Positions 30,628 to 39,671 are shown, numbered from the stretch's first letter. The stretch: 56,458 bases of DNA from DAOVFN01 sp964607835 (GCA_964607835.1 CAZSLL010000007.1:1-56458), one strand, 5' to 3'. The notes: a model not told the origin generated them from the sequence alone. A program made the numbers and translations.

Positions 30628-30639
30628 CATGCCGGCATG
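30628..30639. promoter_or_regulatory. Second 12-bp perfect palindrome
   Basis: CATGCCGGCATG, 7 bp from the TTAATCGATTAA palindrome, in the 151-bp gap between the 76-aa gene and the ATPase gene. The two different perfect palindromes side by side look like operators; the remainder of this gap shows nothing else I can name. Confidence 0.35.
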
Positions 30640-30720
30640 TTCTGGTCCGGATACCCGTCCATTAAGGCTTCACTGACGCAATAAGCGCAAATATTGATAA
30701 TACCAAGAAAACAGGGCAGT

Positions 30721-30951
30721 TTACTTTGAGGCCTTGGCGGCAGAGGGTTTCACGGCTTCCCTGAGGTTGGATATCTCCTTCCTGAGCTCCCTGAGCTCGT
30801 TGCTGAGTTGGAGCTCCTCTGCATCAAACTTCCTGGTTATCACTCTCAGCTGCCTGAACTCGAACTCCAGTATTATGAGGTAGACCACCACTACGGTGGA
30901 GAAAATGACCAGGAGCTCCAGTATGGGCACATCGATTCCGAATATGTACAT
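30721..30951 (-). CDS. Small single-pass membrane protein with coiled-coil tail
   Basis: 76 residues: a short N-terminus, one membrane helix (~9-29, ILELLVIFSTVVVVYLIIL), a basic stretch, then a predicted coiled coil (~40-65, ELQLSNELRELRKEISNLRE) and a Lys/Ala-rich end. The positive-inside pattern puts the coiled coil in the cytoplasm. It starts 14 nt after the stop of the 1,126-aa surface gene, behind GGAG/GTGA, so both are probably on one transcript. It lies just before the HerA-like ATPase gene. The arrangement suggests an accessory subunit that could bridge a surface protein, the ATPase and the long coiled-coil protein, but no family is recognised and the role is inferred only from position and topology. 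Confidence 0.8.
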   Translation of the reverse strand: MYIFGIDVPILELLVIFSTVVVVYLIILEFEFRQLRVITRKFDAEELQLSNELRELRKEISNLREAVKPSAAKASK

Positions 30952-30965
30952 GCTCAGTCACGCTC

Positions 30966-33900
30966 CTAAATACCCTTCCTGAAGCCCGTGTACCCCTTGC
31001 TCCTTACCTCCCTCAGCCTCCTGAAGGAGAAGAAGGCGAGCACAGAGAGCACTATAAGTATCATGAGCGCCTCAAGGGCCCCGGGGATTCCTCCCTCCAC
31101 GCCCAGCACGTAGAAGTTCCCTGTGGAGGAGGCAAGCACTGCGAAGTCCTCCCTGAACCTTGCCTTTGCGATGTAGTTTCCTGCAGGGGCGGTTGCCGGG
31201 ATGACGAACTTCTGGTACATCTGGGACTTCTCCAGGGGCTCCATGTTCTCCAGCCTTGTTATGTCAGTGAATATAACATCCATTCCCGGGGTGTATATCT
31301 CCAACTCCATATAGGGGAAGTCAATCTTCTCCCCTCCGTTGATGACCAGTATCTCCAGGCTCACCGGAGCGTTGAGGTTGTATCTGTCCCTGTCAGGGGT
31401 GACTATGATTGTGGGGTAGCTCTCTACGTATGTTATGGACACTGTCTTGAGCTCCTGGGCGTCTATGCTGTCCACTGTTATGCTTGTGGTGTCCTTTCCG
31501 CCTGTGAACGCCATCTCGTTCCCGAACCCGTCCCTGGCCTGCTCTATCTTGCTGTATGATATGGGAAGGTTGAGTATGACGTTTCTGTAGTCCTCCTGGG
31601 CAAAGCTCTTTAGGTATACATCCATCTTGAGCCTTACCTTCTTCTCAGGGAGCTGCTCCAATACCTCCACGTCCCTGTCTATTTCCAGCACCTGCGGGGT
31701 GAGGACAGTGACCTCATAGTTTCTGGTCTCCAGCGGCTTCATGACCGTGTTCCATGTCATGAGCTTGTTGCCGTTGGAATCCTTCCTGAAGAGCACGGGC
31801 TCCTCCACCCTCCTGCCTGTGTCGCTTATGTAGCTGACATAGCCGTCAGATGCGTCCTCGAACACCTGGGTCCGGAACTCTGCGTCAATGGTCTTGGCGT
31901 TGGGGTTGTACACGTCGAATCCCTTGTTCCATATCACTGGCTTGCCCACTATGACTGTCTTGGACTGCCTGAGCTCCTCCTCATCTATCTGGAAAGGCAG
32001 GGTGGGCTTTGGAAGCACCACCTTGATAACGCCGTAGAATGACGTGTCCAGAGAGGCCCCGGTGTCAGGGTCGAAGGCCGCTATGGTCACAGGGAGCACG
32101 TACAGCCCTGGCTGGTTGTAGTTTATCTTGTAGCTCACCCTTATGTAGTCGTCATTGCCCAGGGTCCATGTGGTGTTGCCCTCTGATGATGAGTAGTTCA
32201 CGAACTCGAACATGCGCACATTGAGCCCGTCAGGGGTCTTTGCGGTTCCGTTGTCTGTTATCTCGTATTCATTGTTGGTGTGAAGGGTCCACTTGGTCTC
32301 TGCCCCTCCATCGTCAACATAATAAACGCTTACGTTGCCCACATAGTCAGAGTAGCTTATGGTGTTGGCGGGTACGTAGTCCATGAACTTGATGCCTGTT
32401 ATCCCGGTACCTGAGGTGTCCTCCACAGACAGCTTTATGGTGGAATTTATTTCAGTGGGCGAGCTGGGGTCGTAGGCCACCAGGTCCTTGTAACCGGTAA
32501 GCCTCTTTCCTGCCACCTGCACTGTCCTGTTGTTGAAGTATTCCCTGTCCTCTGTGTCAGTGCTGGAGTTGAGCTGTCCCGTGCCCCAGAATATGTAGGT
32601 GTCTCCGGTCTCCATCTGGCTGTTGGACTCCACCTTGAAGTTCATCTTTAAGTCCTGCCCTGTGTCAAGAATCCCCCCTACTGTCCCTCCTGCCGCGAGG
32701 TCGCATGATGCCAGGTCGTTCACTGTGAGTTGGACCAGGCCGTCGTCTCCCAGTGAGTCAGATGGCTGGGTTATGGTGACCACGCAGTTGGTGGAATCAT
32801 TGGCTATCTGGTAGGTGTTGTTCAGGTATATCTTGACGTCATCATGTATGTACCAGCCAAAAGACTCCCCGTTCTCGCTCCTGAAGTCGCCCAGGGTTGT
32901 GTTGGTGGGCACGTATGCCTTGATTTCCGCGAAACCAGGGTCAGTCTCGTCAGCCCCGGTGTTGTACAGTGTATAGTTGAGCGTGATGTTCTCGCCTCCC
33001 ACCTCAGGGGAAACGGTTCCTGAAGGGGCTCCCTGGAGGGCCACCAGGTCGAGAAGGTACAGGATGGGCATGTCCAGGCTCGTGTTTATGTATGTGAGGT
33101 TGTTCTCGCTGTTGGTGGCGTTCCATATTACCTCCCAGTCAAAGAACACCGATATGTATGGCTTGGTTGTTGAGGATGTGTTGTAGAGTGTGGTGTTGGA
33201 TGACTTGGAGTCGTTGGTGGTGTAAACCCTTCCGTCCGACACGCTCAGCTCGTTTGAGTCACCGCTTGCGTTGAACCCCCCGTACTGTAGCATGCTCTGG
33301 GGAGCCCCTGTCGCGGGGTCGACCTGGTATATCCTCCACTCAGTAATATTATATGTAAGGTTCTGGCCGCTGTCAGAGTTGCCCATGTGCTTTATGAAGC
33401 CCCTGACATACCAGTAACCGCCGTTCGCGGAGAGGTCCACTCCCTGCCTTATGGGGCCCCTGGCGAACTTGTCTTTCGCTGTGATGTCAGAATAAAGCGC
33501 CTGTGTTGTGTAATAGGTTGATGTTGTCCCCAGGTCAGCGGTGAACTCTGCCTCACCGTTGCCGTCCAGGTTCAGGCTGTCCCCTGTGAAATGGGTTGCG
33601 TGGGTAATGTTGATATCAATGGTCACATTGACTGACGCCCCTCCGGCCAGGGTGCCTGTCCACTGCATGTGGTCGTAGTCACCGTCAGCATCAGTGTCCT
33701 GTCTTACGGCTGTCCCGGCCTCTTCGCTGGGGTCTGATGTTATGTTGACCTCCCTTCCGGCTGCACCTGTTCCCCTGTCAAAATACATGTCCACTGTTAT
33801 GGAGTTGTCGTTTATGGTGTTTGTGCCGTGCTCGTTGGCTATGGTGAGCACAAGCCTGTACTCGTTGTGTGACTGGTCAATGTTCTCGTTATCATAAAGG

Positions 33901-34346
33901 TCCTGTCCTCCCCTCAGGTTGAAGTAATCCAGGGTCAGGTTGATGCTCGGGAACTCGTCTGTTATGTCATAGGTGGTGTCAGCATCATTGTCAGAGGTGT
34001 TGACGTATATCTGCTCCCAGTCATCAGCGTTTGGGAAGGATGCGAGGGCGTTCGCGTACTGGGTCTCGTTGTGGATGTTGGAGTATGTGTCGTATCCTGA
34101 GTTCAGCTCAATCTGTATGTACTGGAGAACGTCATCGTTGTTGGGCACAGAGACGTACATGGAGCCTGTCCTGGAGAGCCCGGTCTTCTCGCTCCCGTTT
34201 GGCCAGTAAGTGCACTCCAGCTCCTCCTGTACGAGGAACTTGGGTCCGTATATCTGGGCGCTTACTGCAGGGAATGCCAGCGATGCCACGAATAGAATCA
34301 AAGCTAATGCAGTTGCACTCTTCACCGCGCCGCCCATAAAACGCAT
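30966..34346 (-). CDS. Single-pass cell-surface protein (1,126 aa), paralogue of the neighbouring 1,067-aa protein
   Basis: Signal peptide (~1-30, cleavage probably after VSA), a sequon-rich ectodomain of beta-sandwich character, a membrane-proximal Ig-like domain (~970-1075) and a C-terminal membrane helix (~1085-1107) with a basic tail. It shares with the next gene the N-terminal pattern V(S/E)VPN-x2-DVLQY, the early 'RGPxRxGxxL...WxVRGFIxxM' segment and an overall parallel layout, so the two arose by duplication. Part of the ectodomain (TIAAFDP..., YKINY...) also resembles the end of the giant protein (TIIAGFDP...). Function is unknown; S-layer-like or adhesion roles fit. The ATG has TATA sequence centred about 25 nt upstream. 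It is followed closely by the 76-aa membrane protein. Confidence 0.88.
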   Translation of the reverse strand: MRFMGGAVKSATALALILFVASLAFPAVSAQIYGPKFLVQEELECTYWPNGSEKTGLSRTGSMYVSVPNNDDVLQYIQIELNSGYDTYSNIHNETQYANALASFPNADDWEQIYVNTSDNDADTTYDITDEFPSINLTLDYFNLRGGQDLYDNENIDQSHNEYRLVLTIANEHGTNTINDNSITVDMYFDRGTGAAGREVNITSDPSEEAGTAVRQDTDADGDYDHMQWTGTLAGGASVNVTIDINITHATHFTGDSLNLDGNGEAEFTADLGTTSTYYTTQALYSDITAKDKFARGPIRQGVDLSANGGYWYVRGFIKHMGNSDSGQNLTYNITEWRIYQVDPATGAPQSMLQYGGFNASGDSNELSVSDGRVYTTNDSKSSNTTLYNTSSTTKPYISVFFDWEVIWNATNSENNLTYINTSLDMPILYLLDLVALQGAPSGTVSPEVGGENITLNYTLYNTGADETDPGFAEIKAYVPTNTTLGDFRSENGESFGWYIHDDVKIYLNNTYQIANDSTNCVVTITQPSDSLGDDGLVQLTVNDLASCDLAAGGTVGGILDTGQDLKMNFKVESNSQMETGDTYIFWGTGQLNSSTDTEDREYFNNRTVQVAGKRLTGYKDLVAYDPSSPTEINSTIKLSVEDTSGTGITGIKFMDYVPANTISYSDYVGNVSVYYVDDGGAETKWTLHTNNEYEITDNGTAKTPDGLNVRMFEFVNYSSSEGNTTWTLGNDDYIRVSYKINYNQPGLYVLPVTIAAFDPDTGASLDTSFYGVIKVVLPKPTLPFQIDEEELRQSKTVIVGKPVIWNKGFDVYNPNAKTIDAEFRTQVFEDASDGYVSYISDTGRRVEEPVLFRKDSNGNKLMTWNTVMKPLETRNYEVTVLTPQVLEIDRDVEVLEQLPEKKVRLKMDVYLKSFAQEDYRNVILNLPISYSKIEQARDGFGNEMAFTGGKDTTSITVDSIDAQELKTVSITYVESYPTIIVTPDRDRYNLNAPVSLEILVINGGEKIDFPYMELEIYTPGMDVIFTDITRLENMEPLEKSQMYQKFVIPATAPAGNYIAKARFREDFAVLASSTGNFYVLGVEGGIPGALEALMILIVLSVLAFFSFRRLREVRSKGYTGFRKGI

Positions 34347-34363
34347 ATAATAGATTTGTCGGT

Positions 34364-34376
34364 GTAAATATAAAAA
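34364..34376 (-). promoter_or_regulatory. TATA box of the 1,126-aa surface gene
   Basis: Minus strand TTTTTATATTTA, centred about 25 nt upstream of the ATG at 34346, inside the 42-bp gap after the 1,067-aa gene. It suggests a separate leaderless transcript for the downstream cluster. Confidence 0.6.
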
Positions 34377-34388
34377 GGTTTATACCGC

Positions 34389-37300
34389 CTACTTCAGTTC
34401 CCTGAGTCTCTTCTTGATTTCATCGAACTCCCCTGACCTCTTCCTCTTCCATGCCCTTATGAGCAGGAATGCGATTATGGCCACAGCCACTCCCATGAAA
34501 CCAAGCCAGCTCACCGTGACCAGCATCCTTTCGGGGCAGTTTATGGTGAAGTCTGTCTGGGCCGCCATTATGGTCCCGAAGCTCTTCTTGTAGACCGCCT
34601 GGACGTAGTACCTGCCGTCAGGGAATGCGCTCACGTCCACGGTGACAGGTATCTCCACCTCCTCCCAGGGCCAGAGCTCCCTCAGTTCTATGAGCTGGGC
34701 GTTTATGGTCCTGAGTTCTGGTTCAGGCCCCACGACCTCGAACTCGATGTATGACTGGGATTCCCTCTGGGCAGGCACCAGGAGTATCTTCATCTCAGCC
34801 TTTTCAGCGCAGGTGAGCGAGGAGGATTCCATGGCAGCCATGAGTATGGGGGGCACCTGGCTGTACACCACTGTTATGGTCCTCTCCCATCCCGAGTCCA
34901 TGTCCCCCAGGTATACCTCTGTGGTGAAGGGGTCGAATGTACTGTGGTTCAGGGGTTTTCCCTCTTCCCTCACGCTAACCACCCTGTCAGGCTCTGTGCT
35001 GAACAGGAGGGAGACATCATCATAATCGATTCCCGCGAAGTTCCTCAGGGTTATGTTGACCTCGAATGTTATCTCGGTCTCGCTGGACTCCATGACCTCC
35101 ACACTCCTGCTGGTCTCCAGTATGGGAGGAGTCACGGCCTCCAGGGCGTATGACCTGGTCTGCCCGGGCCCGAGCCTGAAGAGCATGTCCACGTAGGTGG
35201 AGCCGCTCTCCTTGAGCGCGAGCTCCTCCCTGGCTCCCTCCTGGGTAACCGAGTATGCGCTCATGGTGTCATCGAACACGTCGAAAGAGCGCACGTGCTC
35301 CATGGATGCGTTGTTCGGGTTGGTGACCTCCAGGGTCTTTACCCATTTCACGGGCCTTCCGGTGTATATCTTGTCATGTGTCCAGGGGCCCTCTGTGACG
35401 TAGGGGTCCTGGAGCTTGCCCTCCCTCCTCACGGGCACGTATATGTCCTCGAACATGTAGCTGTCCTCATAGTAGTTGTATGCGTTGAGCCTGGTTACCA
35501 GGAAGCTCGTGCCCACCGGGACAGTTGACTCGTACTCCACCTCGAGTTCATCCCTGTCATGGAGCACCAGGCTCTCCTCAAGGGTTCCCCTCTCCGAGGC
35601 CTTGATTATCTCATACTCCCTGTAGCTCCCTCCCCCGAACACTGTCATGCCATTGTCCTCCAGGTTGTAGTCCGTGCCCTTGATCCACTCTGTCCACTGG
35701 CCTGTTGATGAGTCCAGTATCCTTATGGACAGCGAAGAGGAGTCCATCCGTCCGTACTCTGGTATGTAGAGCAGGAGCCTGGTGTCCTTCACACCCTTGC
35801 TGCCTGTGTCATACACCCTGTAGAGCCCCCTGACCCTTACCTGGTTGTCTGCAATGAAGAACGCCTCGCCCTCTGCCCTCATTATGTCGGCGAAGAGCGC
35901 CGGGGCAACAGAGCCTCCTCCCCCGCCACCGCCGCCCTCGTCAGGGGGCACGTATCCTCCAACACCGGGTATTGTTATGGTCTCGCATGAGGTGCTTGAT
36001 GCTGGAGTCCCTGATTCTGTCACCATGGTGGATGTCTGGCAGAACTCGTAGTCCTGGTTAAGGCCGTGCGAGTCGCCGCTCACATCGAATGCCAGCCTTA
36101 TGTCCTCGTTCTGGCCCATGGGTCCGCCCAGGACTGATGAAACATCGGATATGTTGACGAACACCACGCCGTCTGTGCTCCCGGCCGCCTCTGTATATAT
36201 AGAGGCCTGGGCGGTTATGTCGGTCTGGTCAGTCCCGTTCACATGGTACACCCTAACGTTCGAGGGAGACCAGTCATTCTCCACCCCGCTCTCAGAAAGC
36301 CATGGAAGGCTCGCCGCTATCTCCACGCTCCCTGCCCCCAGGGACGCGTGTCCTATGTGCCTTGCAGTATCGCTTACGGATATGACAGTGTTGTTCTCTT
36401 CGTTGTTCTCAAGTATAAGCCCCCCTGATGACCACACCTCCATCTCGTAGAGGGTGGGCATCTCAAGCTCTGCCGTGCTGGAGCTGGAGTATACAGACAC
36501 GCCCCAGTCCACCTCCCAGTCCCAGGCCACAGAGTAGTACCCCGGGTCGCTGGAGCTCCCTGATGTCCCGGTGTCGTGCCAGTCAGTGTAAACGGTCTCC
36601 CCGGGGCCAGGGTCAGGAACGCTCCCAGAGTAGGCCACCGGGGAGGCCTCTCCAACCCTGTAGAGCTCCCATCCGTGGGTCACGTAGTCCAGGCCCCCTG
36701 CCATGTTGGTTATGAAACCCCTCACCGCCCACGTGCTCATGGTCATCAGGGTTATGCCCTCCCTGACCGGGCCCCTGGAGAACCTGTCAGAGAATGTTAT
36801 GTCAGTGTATGTCCCTGAGTTGTCCTGGTGGCGGGCCTCTGCCGAGCCCCCCTGGTCAAGGTCTATTGACAGGAGGCTCTCGTCAAAGGTGACCCCTGGC
36901 TCTGTGTCTCCTGCGAACCATATCTCCACACCCCCCGGTCCCACTGAACCTGTCCACCTTATGGTGTCGAACTCGCCGTCAGAGTCACCGTCCTGCTCCA
37001 TTGCGCTCCCGCTGCTGGCCCCCGCGTCCCTGAGGCTGAATGAGTCCCTTGAGCCCTGGGTGTTCCTTGGGAACCTTATGTACACAGTCACGCTGGAGAG
37101 GCTCATGGTGGAGTTCAGGGTTGCGTTGAACCTGAATGCGTTCTGCCCCCCTGCTGAGATGTCCGCCCCTCCCAGCTCGTTGGAGTGTTCCAGGTCAAGA
37201 TAGAGCACAGGGGTTATGGAGGGATTGGTTATCTCATAGCTTATGTTGCTCATGCTCGATGTGGTGTTGATGTAGAGCCTTGTCCTGCTTTCTATGGTGG

Positions 37301-37592
37301 GGGAGGCCGCTGCCCCCTTGTAGGCCACAGCTGACTGGAGGTTGGTGTCAGACATCTGGGGCACGTCCAGGTCCAGAAGTAAGTACTGCAGCACGTCCTG
37401 GGTGTTGGGAACCTCCACCTCCACGTACCCCCTTCGGGTCAGGGGCTCTGTGACAGCCCCGTCAGCGGAGTACCCCACTGATACCTCCTCTGTTATGAAT
37501 GATGCCGGGACCTCGGCCTCAGCGACAGCCGGATATAAAAGCAGGAGACACAAACTAATCACTAGGGCGGACGTCCGGTTTGGCCAAACCAT
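34389..37592 (-). CDS. Single-pass cell-surface protein (1,067 aa)
   Basis: Signal peptide (~1-26, ending AVAEA), a large beta-rich sequon-containing ectodomain, a glycine-rich hinge (~552-565, eight consecutive Gly), a membrane-proximal beta-sandwich (~915-1015), a C-terminal membrane helix (~1022-1043) and a basic, helical cytoplasmic tail of about 20 residues. It is paralogous to the 1,126-aa protein downstream: shared features include VPNTQDVLQYLLLDL near the N-terminus, RFSRGPVREGITL, and the ETSRSVEVME block before the last domains. The gene is divergent from the cyclic-DPG-synthetase-like gene across 44 bp. A TTATTTAA box about 26 nt upstream predicts a leaderless mRNA. No enzyme motifs are visible; structural surface protein or adhesin is the likely class. 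Confidence 0.88.
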   Translation of the reverse strand: MVWPNRTSALVISLCLLLLYPAVAEAEVPASFITEEVSVGYSADGAVTEPLTRRGYVEVEVPNTQDVLQYLLLDLDVPQMSDTNLQSAVAYKGAAASPTIESRTRLYINTTSSMSNISYEITNPSITPVLYLDLEHSNELGGADISAGGQNAFRFNATLNSTMSLSSVTVYIRFPRNTQGSRDSFSLRDAGASSGSAMEQDGDSDGEFDTIRWTGSVGPGGVEIWFAGDTEPGVTFDESLLSIDLDQGGSAEARHQDNSGTYTDITFSDRFSRGPVREGITLMTMSTWAVRGFITNMAGGLDYVTHGWELYRVGEASPVAYSGSVPDPGPGETVYTDWHDTGTSGSSSDPGYYSVAWDWEVDWGVSVYSSSSTAELEMPTLYEMEVWSSGGLILENNEENNTVISVSDTARHIGHASLGAGSVEIAASLPWLSESGVENDWSPSNVRVYHVNGTDQTDITAQASIYTEAAGSTDGVVFVNISDVSSVLGGPMGQNEDIRLAFDVSGDSHGLNQDYEFCQTSTMVTESGTPASSTSCETITIPGVGGYVPPDEGGGGGGGGSVAPALFADIMRAEGEAFFIADNQVRVRGLYRVYDTGSKGVKDTRLLLYIPEYGRMDSSSLSIRILDSSTGQWTEWIKGTDYNLEDNGMTVFGGGSYREYEIIKASERGTLEESLVLHDRDELEVEYESTVPVGTSFLVTRLNAYNYYEDSYMFEDIYVPVRREGKLQDPYVTEGPWTHDKIYTGRPVKWVKTLEVTNPNNASMEHVRSFDVFDDTMSAYSVTQEGAREELALKESGSTYVDMLFRLGPGQTRSYALEAVTPPILETSRSVEVMESSETEITFEVNITLRNFAGIDYDDVSLLFSTEPDRVVSVREEGKPLNHSTFDPFTTEVYLGDMDSGWERTITVVYSQVPPILMAAMESSSLTCAEKAEMKILLVPAQRESQSYIEFEVVGPEPELRTINAQLIELRELWPWEEVEIPVTVDVSAFPDGRYYVQAVYKKSFGTIMAAQTDFTINCPERMLVTVSWLGFMGVAVAIIAFLLIRAWKRKRSGEFDEIKKRLRELK

Positions 37593-37636
37593 GTATATCT
37601 ATTGTCAGGGAACGATTAAATAAGTCGTGCAGTCAC
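37593..37636. promoter_or_regulatory. Divergent promoter region, 44 bp
   Basis: On the minus strand TTATTTAA (37616-37623) is ~26 nt upstream of the 1,067-aa gene's ATG. On the plus strand GTATATCTA (37593-37601) would place transcription at about 37623, giving the P-loop gene a leader of ~14 nt. The two promoters face away from each other within 44 bp. Confidence 0.5.
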
Positions 37637-38980
37637 ATGAAACCGAAGAGGATAATCATAATGGGAGCAGCCGGGAGGGACTTCCATAACTTCAACACCG
37701 TTTACAGGGAAGACCGCTCCCACAGGGTGGTGGCCTTCACCGCCACCCAGATTCCAAACATAGCTGGCAGGCGGTATCCCCCGTCCCTGTCAGGCCCCCT
37801 CTACCCACGGGGCATACCAGTATACCCTGAGGAGAAGCTTCCTGAGCTAATCAGGAAGAGGAATATTGACGCCGTCATATTCTCCTACAGCGATTTGAGC
37901 CACATCGATGTGATGCACAGGGCCAGCCTCGTGAATGCTTGCGGTGCAGACTTCATTCTCCTTGCCCCGGGAAGCACAATGCTGGAGTCAAGGAGGCCGG
38001 TCATAGCCGTGACCGCGGTGAGGACAGGCTGCGGAAAGTCCCAGACCACCAGGAAACTCGCTGCCATGATAAGGGACGCCGGGAAGCAGGCGGTGATAGT
38101 TCGCCACCCCATGCCATACGGAAGGCTTGACAGGCAGGTTTGCCAGCGCTTCGCAGCCTTCAGCGACCTGGACACCCAGAAATGCACCATCGAGGAGAGG
38201 GAGGAGTATGAGCCCCTCATCGAGGAGGGCGCCATAGTGTACGCTGGCGTGGACTACGGGAGGATACTCAGGGAGGCTGAGAGGGACGCTGACATTGTGA
38301 TATGGGACGGAGGCAACAACGACACTCCCTTCTTCAGCCCTGACCTCCACATGGTCATACTCGACCCCCACAGGCCAGGCCATGAAAAGGCATACCACCC
38401 GGGCGAGACCAACCTGAGGATGGCTGACGTGGCCATAATAAACAAGGAGAAGACCACCACGACCAGAAACATAGAGAGGGTCAAGTCCAGCATACAGGAA
38501 CTGAACCCCGGGGCGGCTGTGGTGGACGCCTGGTCAATAATCACAGTTAACGACCCCGCTGTCATCAGGAAGAAGAAAGTGCTGGTGGTGGAGGACGGTC
38601 CCACCCTCACCCATGGCGGCATGAAATACGGAGCAGGAATGATAGCTGCCAGGAAGTTCTCTGCCAGGCCAGTGGACCCCAGGCCCTTTGCCAGGGGCTC
38701 CATAAAGGCTGTTCTGGATAAGTACACCCACCTGTCCAATGTCCTCCCTGCAATGGGCTACAGCCCCGGGCAGGTGAAGGAGCTCGAGGCCACCATAAAC
38801 AGGGCAGAGTGCGACGCCGTGGTATCAGGGACCCCGGTGGACCTCAGGAGGATAATCAGTACCAGGAAGCCCATAGTCAGGATAAGGTACAACCTCGAGG
38901 AGCAGAGCGAGCCGGGTCTGGACGAAATCATCAAGCCCCTGCTCAGGATGAGGAAGGGAAAGCGCTCAACCAAGAGCTAG
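37637..38980 (+). CDS. Cyclic 2,3-diphosphoglycerate synthetase-family P-loop protein
   Basis: 447 residues from the ATG at 37637. The N-terminus KRIIIMGAAGRDFHNFN is the hallmark of this family. The open frame extends further upstream to a TTG at 37580, but that extension lacks family character and overlaps the divergent gene, so it was not used. A P-loop (~126-136, AVRTGCGKSQ) follows the Rossmann-like N-terminal domain. The family is named for the methanogen enzyme that makes cyclic 2,3-diphosphoglycerate with ATP; many archaea without that metabolite have homologues, so the substrate here is uncertain. Cytoplasmic. It is convergent with the TrkA-like gene: the two stop codons are the two strands of one CTAG. 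Confidence 0.85.
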   Translation: MKPKRIIIMGAAGRDFHNFNTVYREDRSHRVVAFTATQIPNIAGRRYPPSLSGPLYPRGIPVYPEEKLPELIRKRNIDAVIFSYSDLSHIDVMHRASLVNACGADFILLAPGSTMLESRRPVIAVTAVRTGCGKSQTTRKLAAMIRDAGKQAVIVRHPMPYGRLDRQVCQRFAAFSDLDTQKCTIEEREEYEPLIEEGAIVYAGVDYGRILREAERDADIVIWDGGNNDTPFFSPDLHMVILDPHRPGHEKAYHPGETNLRMADVAIINKEKTTTTRNIERVKSSIQELNPGAAVVDAWSIITVNDPAVIRKKKVLVVEDGPTLTHGGMKYGAGMIAARKFSARPVDPRPFARGSIKAVLDKYTHLSNVLPAMGYSPGQVKELEATINRAECDAVVSGTPVDLRRIISTRKPIVRIRYNLEEQSEPGLDEIIKPLLRMRKGKRSTKS

Positions 38981-39621
38981 AAAAGGGCCTCGACTGACTG
39001 GACCTCCTCCAGTGGGGACACTATGACCATCACGTCACCCTGCTGGATGGACTGTTTGGGCGTGGCCTTTATGTACTCCCCGTTCCTGAATATGGCCGCT
39101 ATGGTGAACCTCTCCTTTGCGTAGTCCCCTGCCTTCTTCCCGCATATCTTTGACTTGGCCTCCACAGAGCGCTCGAAAACCTCTGCCTTCTCCCCTGCCA
39201 CCAGGGTCACCAGCTTCTTTCCCGGCTCCTCCAGCATCCTCTTGAATGCCAGAATGCTGGTCACGGTGGTGTTTATGCTCGCGGTGATGCCCAGCTTGGA
39301 GAATATGGGGTCGTTTGAGGAGTCAGCCACCCTGGAAAGTATCTTCTCGACCTTGAAGTCCTTGGCTATCTCGCAGATGAGGAGGTTGGTCTTGTCATCG
39401 CTGGTCATGGCGATGAGGGCGTCTGACTTCTTTATGCTGCTGTCCTTGAGAATCTTCCTGTCCGTTCCGTCGCCGTGGAGGACGAGGGCGTCCAGGCTCT
39501 CGCCCAGGTACTCTGCCCTCTTGTCGCTCTTCTCCACGATTACCACGTTGTGCTTCTCCTTGACAAGGAGCTCTGCCATCTCGTAGCCCAGTCTCCCGCC
39601 ACCGACGATAATTACCTTCAC
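38977..39621 (-). CDS. trkA: TrkA-like regulatory subunit of K+ transport
   Basis: 214 residues. The N-terminal Rossmann fold (TrkA-N/RCK) has the nucleotide-binding GGGRLG (~7-12), an acidic residue at the end of beta-2 (VVIVEKS) and the typical HGDGTD loop. The C-terminal part (~130-214) has the RCK-C/TrkA-C layout ending GDVMVIVSPLEEV. Such proteins bind NAD(H) or ATP and gate Trk/Ktr-type potassium channels from the cytoplasmic side. No channel gene is present in the window, so the partner must be elsewhere. The start is GTG at 39621, preceded by an AGGGTG ribosome-binding element. It overlaps the stop of the convergent P-loop gene by four bases. Confidence 0.88.
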   Translation of the reverse strand: MKVIIVGGGRLGYEMAELLVKEKHNVVIVEKSDKRAEYLGESLDALVLHGDGTDRKILKDSSIKKSDALIAMTSDDKTNLLICEIAKDFKVEKILSRVADSSNDPIFSKLGITASINTTVTSILAFKRMLEEPGKKLVTLVAGEKAEVFERSVEAKSKICGKKAGDYAKERFTIAAIFRNGEYIKATPKQSIQQGDVMVIVSPLEEVQSVEALF

Positions 39622-39671
39622 AAAAGCACCCTGATTTATTTAGTGGATGCTCCAAATATATATTGGTTCCA

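Noticed and set aside
1..37592. Many long open frames on the opposite strand or other frames within the giant surface genes (up to about 250 codons)
   Set aside because: They follow from GC-rich, third-position-biased repeats of the real genes. They are rich in Pro/Arg/Ser/Cys, lack start signals and shadow strongly supported coding frames.
37580..37636. Longer start (TTG at 37580) for the cyclic-DPG-synthetase-like gene
   Set aside because: The extension encodes residues with no family resemblance, overlaps the divergent gene's start and would run through its promoter. The ATG at 37637 gives the conserved N-terminus.
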